The notes under the pieces are model-generated. The model was not told the origin of the DNA. It searched no databases and worked only from the letters and a program-made list of their open reading frames with translations. From a bacterium (GTDB taxonomy: Bacteria; Omnitrophota; Gorgyraeia; Zapsychrales; Fredricksoniimonadaceae): a DNA stretch of 37,007 bases. The stretch is taken from contig JAJXTI010000003.1 in assembly GCA_021783915.1 (NCBI GenBank), positions 9,712 through 46,718 of the forward strand, in the 5' to 3' direction. The position numbers and the translations under genes are program-made. Below are positions 1 through 7,325 of this stretch, piece after piece (the stretch's first letter is position 1; every line of letters begins with the position of its first letter).

Positions 1-1
1 A

Positions 2-739
2 CGTTGTTCTTTTATGACCAATGAAACTGTTTTTATCGACAAGGCGCTTATCCCCCATCATTTGAACTTTGGTAATTTCGCCGTTGCGTGGACAAAAGGT
101 AATTTCGCCGTCTATTTTTTAAATAGCGTTATTTACACGGTGTGTGTCGTTACGGGAATTGTCTTCATTTCATCCCTGGCCGCGTTTGCTTTTTCTCGGT
201 TAAAATTTCCCGGTAAAAACATCATTTTTTATATGTTTGTGGGGGCGATGATGATCCCTTTGCCGGGTTCCTTTGTGGCCCTGTTCGTACTCGTGACTAA
301 ACTGCATTTGGTCAATACCCGTTTCGGCTATATTCTATGCATGATCAATGTCGGGCTTTCCATGAGTATTTTATTATTGAAGACTTTTTTTGATAAAATG
401 CCCCCTGAGCTTGAAGATGCCGCTCGTATCGACGGTTGCGGTAAGTTGGGAATTTGGTGGAACATGGCCATGCCCTTTGCTCGTCCGGCCATTGCGGTCA
501 TCGTGATTTTTAATTCACTTAACGTATGGAATGAGTATATTTTGGCTATGTTACTTTTGGAAGATACTAAATTGATGCCCTTGCAAAGAGGCCTTGTGGT
601 CTTTCAGGGGGCCAACAGTACTGATTATCCGGTTCTGATGGCAGGCCTAACGATGGCAGCTATACCTATCATTTTGATATGCCTGGCCATGCAGAAATAT
701 ATTGTCAAAGGCCTTTCTTCAGGAGAAGTGGTAGGATGA
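2..739 (+). CDS. Carbohydrate ABC transporter permease, MalG type (5' end outside window)
   Basis: Inner-membrane permease subunit of a binding-protein-dependent sugar importer (MalG/UgpE-like, BPD_transp_1 fold). The reading frame is open back to the first bases, so the first ATG at 14 is probably internal: 245 codons are visible against the usual 270-280 residues. The cytoplasmic EAA loop that docks on the ATPase is clear as ELEDAARIDGCGKLGIWW followed by MPFARPAI. About five hydrophobic segments are visible, and the C-terminal KGLSSGEVVG resembles the KGLTAGAVKG-type tail of the family. The stop overlaps the next start as ATGA, so transporter and glycoside hydrolase are probably co-translated. 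The substrate cannot be read from this subunit. The partner permease, binding protein and ATPase are not in the window. Confidence 0.9.
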   Translation, partial: RCSFMTNETVFIDKALIPHHLNFGNFAVAWTKGNFAVYFLNSVIYTVCVVTGIVFISSLAAFAFSRLKFPGKNIIFYMFVGAMMIPLPGSFVALFVLVTKLHLVNTRFGYILCMINVGLSMSILLLKTFFDKMPPELEDAARIDGCGKLGIWWNMAMPFARPAIAVIVIFNSLNVWNEYILAMLLLEDTKLMPLQRGLVVFQGANSTDYPVLMAGLTMAAIPIILICLAMQKYIVKGLSSGEVVG

Positions 740-3099
740 TGCAAAACCCCCCCATAATGGTAGACAACTTGACAAGGTTGAAGCAATTGGGCTTTTTGCG
801 CGTTTACGTTATTTTATTTGTTTTTTTATTTTTGGGAGCGTCGTACGTACAAGCACAGGATTTTGTTTCCGATCAGGCAAGTTCAAAGAGGGATTCCTCC
901 GAAATTGTTCGTTTATCATGGAAAGCCTCCAGGTCTGGAGATCTCAAGACACTCTCCAGCTTGACTGACGAAATAATTAAGACCTATGGAGATAGGGCCA
1001 AGGCTTTGGCTTCCGAATTAAGCAATTTCCCCCCTCGTAACAAGATTAGCCATTATAAAATCATGTGTGATGTGGCTACTGCTTTGTTTATTAAGGCCGA
1101 GGCTTTAATGCATCAAGGGAAAAAAGAAGAGGCGATCAAGGAGTTTAAGAGTATTATTGCCCAATATCCCGGGTCCCAGTGTTTCGACCCCAGCCGGGGT
1201 GCTTATTGGTCGGTGGCGGAAAAGTCACAGGCCAGTATTGATGTCATGTTAGGAGTTACCGGTCCAATAAAAGAAACTGTTGATTTGAGACCACAAACTA
1301 TGCCTACTTTGGCTTTTCCTGGTAAAGAAAAAGAGGTGGATTACACTAAGTATGGCAATTTTCTTAATGTAGGAACCAGGGATTATCATTATCAAATTAC
1401 CGACCGAAAAGGGCTCATCGCCGCTTTAGGTGAGGGTATTTATCCTAATATATCAGATGTTTATGAAGATCCACAATATAAGAAAGCATTGAAAGAAGGG
1501 CGTTTAAAGGGAAGTCACTGGGATTTTATTAACACCCCAGACTTGCAAGCTGCTTTATATAAATGGATTACTGCCCCTGAGTCTTGGGGGGTACGTTTGT
1601 TTTATATGGGTATTGTTTTTGAAAAGGCCAAAATGTATTATGAGGCCATTAAATGTTACCATGCGGCCATTGTGCAATTTCCAGGGACTTTAGCTTGGAC
1701 GTATTGGCATACACCGTGGTTCCCATCTCAGGCCGCGATTGCTAAAATCCATTACATCATTCGCACACACCCTGAACTTAAACTAGAATTTAAAGGGGCA
1801 AAAATTAAAATTCTCAATTTTTTTGATAATGACCCTTCCAATAAAATTCCAGTTACAAATCCAGGAGAAATCCGACAGCTTGATAGTGTTGAACTTGCCA
1901 AGGAAGCTTCAGATGTAGAAAAACAAAAGAATCTTTTAGGAGAACCAGTTAAAAGTTTAGGGCATGGGGTTGTCCATTTTGTCAAATATGCCAACGGCCA
2001 TTGGCAGCTTATTGTCGATAATAAACCTTTTCTCATTAAAGGCGTTACTTATACGCCGACGAAGGTCGGACAAAGTCCCGATGATGGTACGTTGGCTAAT
2101 TGGATGGATGACGACCCTAATCCTGCCTATACGGCTTGGGTCGATAAAAATGGTAACGGTAAACAGGACCCTGATGAACCTAACGTGGGTGATTTTACTC
2201 TTATGAAGGAAATGGGAGTAAACACCCTTCGTATTTACTATAATCCTATTAAACCTAAAAAAGAATTTTTAAGAAAAATGTATAAAGATTATGGTTTTAT
2301 GGTTTTAATGGGCAATCTTATTGGTAAGTATGCGGTTGGTTCCGGCGCTTCCTGGTCAGATGGGACCGATTATGAGAACCCTGAGCAACAGAAAAATATG
2401 ATGGAGTCTGTCAAGCGTATGGTCATGGAATTTAAAGATGAACCTTATATTTTGATGTGGCTGTTAGGTAATGAAAATAATTATGGGGTGGCATCCAATG
2501 CTGATAAAAAGCCTGATGCTTATTATAAATTTGTTAATGATGTCGCCAAAATGATTAAATCGATTGATCCAAACCACCCCGTTGCTATTTGTAATGGGGA
2601 CACTTTATTTTTAGATAAATTTGCTAAATATGCACCTGATGTGGATGCGTATGGTGCCAATGTTTATCGTGGGGATTATGGATTTGGTTCTTTTTGGCAG
2701 GAAGTGGCGGAATTGACAGATAAACCGGCTTTTATTACTGAATATGGGGCCCCATCTTACAGTGGGCCTGGTATGAGCACGCAAGAAGCCCAGGACGCAC
2801 AGGCTGCTTATCATAAAGGTAACTGGTTGGACATACTTTACAATAGTGCAGGCTACGCCAACGGAGAAGGTAACGCCGTTGGTGGAGTTGCTTTTGAGTG
2901 GTTAGATGAGTGGTGGAAGAATTATGAGCCTGCAATTCATAATACTAATGTTGATGTAGTGGGTCCTTTTGCTGGCGGTTATTATTATGAGGAATGGTTT
3001 GGTTTATTTGGCCAGGGAGACGGTAGGGATAGCCCATACTTGCGCGAACCCAGGAAAGTATATTATACTTATAAAGAACTCTGGAACTCCAAGGAGTAG
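736..3099 (+). CDS. Secreted clan GH-A glycoside hydrolase with N-terminal helical repeat module
   Basis: Probable extracytoplasmic glycoside hydrolase or transglycosidase (787 aa). The start at 736 is chosen for the ATGA overlap with the permease and an AGGAG at 721; an in-frame ATG at 679 lies inside the permease gene. A hydrophobic segment around residues 23-38 ending in VQAQ looks like a signal peptide. Residues about 54-171 form a helical TPR-like module also found in the next gene. Residues about 430-760 look like a (beta/alpha)8 barrel of the GH2/GH5/GH72 kind: GNE with candidate acid/base E580, and FITEYGAPS with candidate nucleophile E669. A Ca-binding-type loop DKNGNGKQDPDE occupies 470-481. 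The C-terminus contains WLDEWWKNYEP. The exact GH family and substrate cannot be fixed by eye. The operon context suggests that released sugars feed the adjacent importer. Confidence 0.82.
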   Translation: MMQNPPIMVDNLTRLKQLGFLRVYVILFVFLFLGASYVQAQDFVSDQASSKRDSSEIVRLSWKASRSGDLKTLSSLTDEIIKTYGDRAKALASELSNFPPRNKISHYKIMCDVATALFIKAEALMHQGKKEEAIKEFKSIIAQYPGSQCFDPSRGAYWSVAEKSQASIDVMLGVTGPIKETVDLRPQTMPTLAFPGKEKEVDYTKYGNFLNVGTRDYHYQITDRKGLIAALGEGIYPNISDVYEDPQYKKALKEGRLKGSHWDFINTPDLQAALYKWITAPESWGVRLFYMGIVFEKAKMYYEAIKCYHAAIVQFPGTLAWTYWHTPWFPSQAAIAKIHYIIRTHPELKLEFKGAKIKILNFFDNDPSNKIPVTNPGEIRQLDSVELAKEASDVEKQKNLLGEPVKSLGHGVVHFVKYANGHWQLIVDNKPFLIKGVTYTPTKVGQSPDDGTLANWMDDDPNPAYTAWVDKNGNGKQDPDEPNVGDFTLMKEMGVNTLRIYYNPIKPKKEFLRKMYKDYGFMVLMGNLIGKYAVGSGASWSDGTDYENPEQQKNMMESVKRMVMEFKDEPYILMWLLGNENNYGVASNADKKPDAYYKFVNDVAKMIKSIDPNHPVAICNGDTLFLDKFAKYAPDVDAYGANVYRGDYGFGSFWQEVAELTDKPAFITEYGAPSYSGPGMSTQEAQDAQAAYHKGNWLDILYNSAGYANGEGNAVGGVAFEWLDEWWKNYEPAIHNTNVDVVGPFAGGYYYEEWFGLFGQGDGRDSPYLREPRKVYYTYKELWNSKE

Positions 3100-3163
3100 T
3101 CTTTTTTTCTTGTCTAGAGGGGACATAAATTTGTTTAACATAATTAGTTCAAGGGAGGTTCGT

Positions 3164-4150
3164 ATGAAGAAGTTGTTAGGATTTTTTTTGATTTTAGTGA
3201 TGACCCCTGTGGTTTATGCTGAGGACAATGTCCAACCAGAAGCACAGGCCAGTACCCAAGTGCAGGTTGCACAACCGTTGCCGGCAGATCAGCCGCAAGT
3301 ACAGGGAGATCAGTCTTCAGGTCCGTCAGACCAGCCTCAAGCGCAAGGACCGAAAGCCCAAGCGTACAATTTTGGGGACTATCGTTCCTCAACTTTAGTA
3401 TCGAAAGCATGGGGTGCTCTTGATAAAAATGACATTGAAGCGGTCTTAGCTTACACTAACAAATGTATCGAGCTTTACGCTGAAAAAGCCCGACAAATGC
3501 AAACCAGTCTTAAGGATTATGTTACGGGAAGCAATGATGATATCTTTAAATATTGGGCTCTTAATGATGTGGCGACTAGTTACTATATTCAAGGAGAAGC
3601 CTATCGTAAAGCCAATATGAAAGATGAAAGTAAAGAAGCTTTTAATAAACTCATTAAAGATTTTTCTTTTGGTCAATGCTGGGACATCAAAGGCTGGTTC
3701 TGGAAACCGGCTGAAGCGGCCAAAGAAAAATTGGCCATGATCAAATCCGGGGTCAACATTGATTTCGGTGATTATTCTTCTAGCCAATTAGTACAAAAAG
3801 CCTGGGCAGCCTTGGCCGCCAATGATTTAAATGCGGTGATTGCCTATGTCAATAAAACTACGGATCTTTATTCTGCTAAAGCCAAAGAAATGCAGGCTTC
3901 TTTGAAAGAATATCCTTGGGAATCCAAAGAAAAAACGATGAGCTACTGGGCTCTTAATGATGTGGGGACGGCCCTTTTTATCCTAGGTGAAGCCTACCGT
4001 AACGCCGGTAATAAAGGAGAAGCTGCTAAAGCCTATAAGCAACTGATCGACCAGTATTTTTATGCTCAATGTTGGGATCCACAAGGTTGGTTCTGGAAAC
4101 CTGCAGAAGCTGCTCAACAAAAATTGGGTGAAATGGAAAACGCCACCTAA
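3164..4150 (+). CDS. Secreted protein with two copies of a ~128-aa helical module
   Basis: No named family recognised. The start at 3164 has GGGAGG ten bases upstream and gives a good signal peptide (MKKLLGFFLILVMTPVVYA, then EDN); the same frame is open further upstream, but that part overlaps the hydrolase gene. Residues about 22-66 are a Pro/Gln-rich linker. Two modules follow, roughly 69-198 and 199-328, each with an FGDY-SS start, a central YWALNDV, a TPR-like GEAYR helix pair and a closing QCWD-GWFWKPAEAA. Both resemble residues 54-171 of the preceding hydrolase. Repeated helical modules with conserved Trp/Tyr suggest binding to a partner or glycan at the cell surface; this is inference. 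The gene ends just before a strong hairpin at 4174-4218. Confidence 0.8.
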   Translation: MKKLLGFFLILVMTPVVYAEDNVQPEAQASTQVQVAQPLPADQPQVQGDQSSGPSDQPQAQGPKAQAYNFGDYRSSTLVSKAWGALDKNDIEAVLAYTNKCIELYAEKARQMQTSLKDYVTGSNDDIFKYWALNDVATSYYIQGEAYRKANMKDESKEAFNKLIKDFSFGQCWDIKGWFWKPAEAAKEKLAMIKSGVNIDFGDYSSSQLVQKAWAALAANDLNAVIAYVNKTTDLYSAKAKEMQASLKEYPWESKEKTMSYWALNDVGTALFILGEAYRNAGNKGEAAKAYKQLIDQYFYAQCWDPQGWFWKPAEAAQQKLGEMENAT

Positions 4151-4173
4151 TTTAATTATTTATCTTTTTAATG

Positions 4174-4218
4174 TTTTGATCTCTTTACCCCCAATCTGTT
4201 GGGGTAAAGAGATCAAAA
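4174..4218. terminator. Strong bidirectional-looking terminator hairpin
   Basis: A perfect 18-bp stem (arms 4174-4191 and 4201-4218) encloses a 9-nt loop. The left arm begins with TTTT and the right arm ends with AAAA, so the structure reads as an A/U-flanked terminator on either strand. Further T-rich sequence follows at 4221-4236. It separates the repeat-module gene from the next small exported protein. Confidence 0.8.
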
Positions 4219-4237
4219 GAGTTTTAGAAGTTTTTCT

Positions 4238-4840
4238 ATGAAATTTATTTATTTTTTATTTTGTGCATTTTTTGTCGTGCCGGTTTTAGCTCAGGCCCAA
4301 ACTAACGAAAATAAACCCTTTCCGAAATTTATCGTCTACCAAGATAAAGGGTCCCTTAATCGTTATACTCCTTCAGGTTACATGCCTACAGGAGAGTGTA
4401 TTAAAATGAATGACGGCTGGCAACAGGATTGTCACGAAGGTAAGACCTGTATTAAAGTCATATACGACGTAACTTGTTCTGCCAAAAGTCGACATTGGGC
4501 AGGGGTCTATTGGCTTAATCCTGCAGATAATTGGGGAGACAAAAAAGGCGGTTATAATTTGACTGGCGCTACAAAATTAGTTTTTTGGGCCAAGGGAGAA
4601 AAAGGCGGTGAACAGATTGCCGAATTTAAAGTTGGAGGGGTAGGACAAAATCAAGACTATCCCGACTCAGATACGGCATCCATTGGTCCAGTCATCCTTT
4701 CTAAAAATTGGCGGAAATATTCTATCGACTTGCGTGGCAAAGATTTATCTTATATTAGTGGTGGTTTTGCATGGATAGCCAATGTGGATAACAATCCTGA
4801 TTCCTGCACCTTTTTTCTCGACGACATTCATTTTGAATAG
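4238..4840 (+). CDS. Exported beta-sandwich protein, CBM-like
   Basis: A 200-aa protein with an N-terminal signal peptide (MKFIYFLFCAFFVVPVLAQA, then QTNE). The mature part is beta-rich and aromatic: GVYWLNPADNWG, TKLVFWAKGEKGG, WRKYSIDLRGKDLS and a final FFLDDIHFE. That end, an Asp-Asp pair on the last strand, is typical of galactose-binding-like jelly-roll domains and carbohydrate-binding modules. There are four Cys residues in the first half (about 47, 58, 64, 74) and one near the end, so disulfides in an oxidising compartment are possible. No catalytic motif is seen. Next to a glycoside hydrolase and a sugar importer, a glycan-binding role is the most economical guess. The ribosome site is weak. 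Confidence 0.7.
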   Translation: MKFIYFLFCAFFVVPVLAQAQTNENKPFPKFIVYQDKGSLNRYTPSGYMPTGECIKMNDGWQQDCHEGKTCIKVIYDVTCSAKSRHWAGVYWLNPADNWGDKKGGYNLTGATKLVFWAKGEKGGEQIAEFKVGGVGQNQDYPDSDTASIGPVILSKNWRKYSIDLRGKDLSYISGGFAWIANVDNNPDSCTFFLDDIHFE

Positions 4841-4865
4841 ACTCTTAAGAAAATCATAAAATTTC

Positions 4866-4894
4866 TTGTGTTGCTTTAATACCTTTGTTATATT
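4866..4894 (+). promoter_or_regulatory. Candidate sigma70-type promoter for the coiled-coil/LacI pair
   Basis: TTGTGT at 4866-4871, 17-nt spacer, TATATT at 4889-4894. A predicted start near 4901 leaves about 27 nt of leader with a good GGAGG at 4919-4923 before the ATG at 4928. The -35 match is only partial. Confidence 0.4.
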
Positions 4895-4927
4895 TAATAT
4901 TAAATAAAACCTTTTTTTGGAGGCGTT

Positions 4928-6256
4928 ATGTCCCAAGCAATCCAGCGTGGTATTATAATTTTAACGGTTCTGTTAGTGGCTGCTATTGGGATTGCTGTGT
5001 TTGCCCTATATCAAAAGAAAGTGATTGAAGAAAGAAATTTAAGCCTCCAAGATGAACTTACCGATGTGAAAGGTAAACAAGAAAAAGCTCTTGCCGATTC
5101 TAAGAAATATCAACAAGACATTGCTGATCTGAAGAAGAGTCTTACGGATAAAGGTAGGGAAAATGACCAATTACAAAGTTCTTTGGACGATTTAAAAAAG
5201 AAAGCGGATGATTTAACAAGTCAAATCAATCAAGCCAATCAAGAACGTGATGATTGGAAGAATCGTCTGGAGACAGTTCGTAAAGAACGTGACCAGTTGA
5301 TGACCAAATTGCAACATCAACCTGTGAAAATTGTTTACAAGGAGAAACCTGTTCAGCTAAAATCTGAAGATACGTCTTTAACTTCCGTTGTGCCTGCTGC
5401 TACTCCAGCAACAGGGGATCCGTATTGGGCTGGTATTCTTAAACAAAAGGCCGAACTCGAAGTACAATTAGATAAAGCCAAATCAGACTTGGATGCTGCT
5501 GGTTTACAGGTCGCTGACTTAAGGAAACAAAATTCTGATTTACAACTCCAAATCAAAAGTTTGAATAATGATAAATTAGAGGTGGAACGTCGTTTGACTA
5601 ATGAAAAGAAAATGATGGCTGATAATTTCGATAAAGAAATACAAGACTTGCAACGTAAAGTGAAAGATGGAGACGATTTAGCTAGTAATTTATCTATGGA
5701 AGCGGCCCGCGCCCGGTCAGATCAAAAAGTTGCCAATGATTTTGTAACTAAGGTCAAAGAGGACAACAATCAGTTACAGTCTGATGTAAGACAGTTGGTA
5801 TCGACCAAACTTGCGCTTGAAAAAACAGTAGCACGTTTGAAACAAGAAAAAGATGATATGAGTAAAAAACTGGCAGATACAGAAGGGGTCATACAAGATC
5901 GTATTAATGAAATTTGGCAGATTAAACAAAATCTTGATCAAAAGATTTCTCAAATTAAACAAGTCAAAAACAATAAAGAAATAGAGTTGCCTCCGATTGT
6001 TGTCAACGCTTCAGGTAATGACCAATCTCAAACTCAAGCCCGGGCCCATAAGATCATTAGCATTAACGAGAAAAATAATTTTGTAATCATTGACTGGGGT
6101 GAAGCTCAAGGCAGCAGCATAGGACGAGTTCTCAAAGTTTATCGTGATGGTAGTGAAATTGCCCTTCTACAGGTAATTCAAGTGCGTCGCGACATTTCCG
6201 CAGCTGATATTAAGGATCAAAAGGCCAAGTTACAAATTGGCGACCAGGTTCGATGA
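4928..6256 (+). CDS. Membrane-anchored long coiled-coil protein
   Basis: 442 aa, family not recognised. One N-terminal transmembrane helix (about residues 8-28) is followed by long heptad-rich, charged coiled coil to about residue 345, interrupted near 140-165 by a Pro/Thr-containing stretch. The last ~85 residues are a small beta-rich domain (KIISINEKNNFVIIDWG, SIGRVLKVYRDG, LQIGDQVR) that looks like a short beta-barrel. The topology suggests a periplasmic spacer or scaffold anchored in the inner membrane. The ribosome site GGAGG is strong. The stop overlaps the LacI-type gene by ATGA, so the regulator depends on translation of this gene. A role in organising envelope polysaccharide handling is inference from context only. 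Confidence 0.72.
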   Translation: MSQAIQRGIIILTVLLVAAIGIAVFALYQKKVIEERNLSLQDELTDVKGKQEKALADSKKYQQDIADLKKSLTDKGRENDQLQSSLDDLKKKADDLTSQINQANQERDDWKNRLETVRKERDQLMTKLQHQPVKIVYKEKPVQLKSEDTSLTSVVPAATPATGDPYWAGILKQKAELEVQLDKAKSDLDAAGLQVADLRKQNSDLQLQIKSLNNDKLEVERRLTNEKKMMADNFDKEIQDLQRKVKDGDDLASNLSMEAARARSDQKVANDFVTKVKEDNNQLQSDVRQLVSTKLALEKTVARLKQEKDDMSKKLADTEGVIQDRINEIWQIKQNLDQKISQIKQVKNNKEIELPPIVVNASGNDQSQTQARAHKIISINEKNNFVIIDWGEAQGSSIGRVLKVYRDGSEIALLQVIQVRRDISAADIKDQKAKLQIGDQVR

Positions 6257-7263
6257 AAGCTTCCAAGAAAGTCAGCATTACTGATGTAGCCCAAAAGGCC
6301 AATGTATCAATCACTACTGTTTCTCGCGTTATCAATAAAGTTCCTACCGTTGATAAGAAAATAGTCGCGAGAGTCGAAGAAGCGATTGCTGCATTGAAAT
6401 TCAGGCCTAACCCTACAGCTCAGCGTTTAGCTAGAGGGGGCATGGGTACTGCAGTAGGGTTTGTTATCCCAGGATTTCCGGGTATTTTCCATTCTTTTTA
6501 TGCCGTAGAGTTGATGCGCGGGATCGGCCATGGTTGTGAGACTTCCCACCTGGATTTAATTTTTTACATCACTGACGGGAAAAATCCTTTACGTTCAAGC
6601 TACGCTGGCGGGCTTATTTTTGCAGACATTATTGAAAATCGTTCCCAGGTGGAGGATGCTTTATCCGATGGCACGCCATGTTTGGTTATTAATCATTTGG
6701 TCAAAGATTTAGGAGTCAGTTATATTGCTGTTGATAATGTTAAAGGAGGCATGATTGCTGCGGAGTATTTGATTAGTTTAGGCCATAAACGTGTTGCCAC
6801 AGTTACCGGCAATATGCAAACACAAGCTGGCATGGACAGATATGAAGGATTTCAAAAGACCTTGATGAAAAACGGTATTGCTTTTGAACCGGAGTATTTT
6901 TATAAAGGGGATTATTCCAGACGATCTGCAAGGGACGCTGCCGGGCACTTTTTTTCTTTAGATAATCCACCCACTGCCATTTTTGCCGCTAGCGACGATA
7001 TGGCCTTGGAAATCATATCAGTGGCCCATGAAAATGGTATAAAAGTCCCTGAGGATATTTCTGTTATCGGGTTTGATGATAACCCTGCCGGTATTTTTGG
7101 TGCGGTGGCCCTAACGACAATAAAACAACCTTTGTTTGCCATGGGGGAAGAAGCAGTCAACATTATTTATGAAATTATGCAAGGCAAGCTAACTGGTTTA
7201 GTCCAGAAAGTTCTGGAACCCAATTTAATCATCCGCGAATCCTGTGCCCCTCCATCTTCATAA
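6253..7263 (+). CDS. LacI-family transcriptional regulator
   Basis: 336 aa, normal length for the family. The N-terminal helix-turn-helix is textbook: VSITDVAQKANVSITTVSR, then INKVPTVDKKIVARVEEAI and the hinge segment NPTAQRLARGG. The rest is a periplasmic-binding-protein-like effector domain with GLIFADII, YIAVDNVKGG, LGHKRVATVTG and the late landmark FAASDDMALEII...ISVIGFDDNP. It likely controls the upstream sugar uptake and degradation genes in response to a sugar. I found no convincing LacI-type palindromic operator in the window. It has no ribosome site of its own beyond the ATGA coupling to the coiled-coil gene. Confidence 0.93.
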   Translation: MKASKKVSITDVAQKANVSITTVSRVINKVPTVDKKIVARVEEAIAALKFRPNPTAQRLARGGMGTAVGFVIPGFPGIFHSFYAVELMRGIGHGCETSHLDLIFYITDGKNPLRSSYAGGLIFADIIENRSQVEDALSDGTPCLVINHLVKDLGVSYIAVDNVKGGMIAAEYLISLGHKRVATVTGNMQTQAGMDRYEGFQKTLMKNGIAFEPEYFYKGDYSRRSARDAAGHFFSLDNPPTAIFAASDDMALEIISVAHENGIKVPEDISVIGFDDNPAGIFGAVALTTIKQPLFAMGEEAVNIIYEIMQGKLTGLVQKVLEPNLIIRESCAPPSS

Positions 7264-7287
7264 ATCTTTCTATCGACGCGTAAACAT

Positions 7288-7316
7288 TTGACAATTCAAC
7301 ACTTTCGTTGTAAATT
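7288..7316 (+). promoter_or_regulatory. Promoter of mnmG with almost no 5' leader
   Basis: TTGACA (7288-7293, perfect -35), 17-nt spacer, TAAATT (7311-7316). Only nine bases separate the -10 box from the mnmG ATG at 7326. A start 6-8 nt after the -10 would leave a leader of about 0-4 nt, and no Shine-Dalgarno is present. Confidence 0.65.
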
Positions 7317-7325
7317 CTTTCGTCT

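Noticed and set aside
679-735. Upstream in-frame ATG for the glycoside hydrolase
   Set aside because: It lies inside the permease gene; the start at 736 gives the ATGA overlap, a ribosome site and a signal peptide near the N-terminus.
2969-3163. Longer frame for the two-module secreted protein
   Set aside because: The extra residues overlap the hydrolase C-terminus in another frame; the start at 3164 has GGGAGG and a clean signal peptide.
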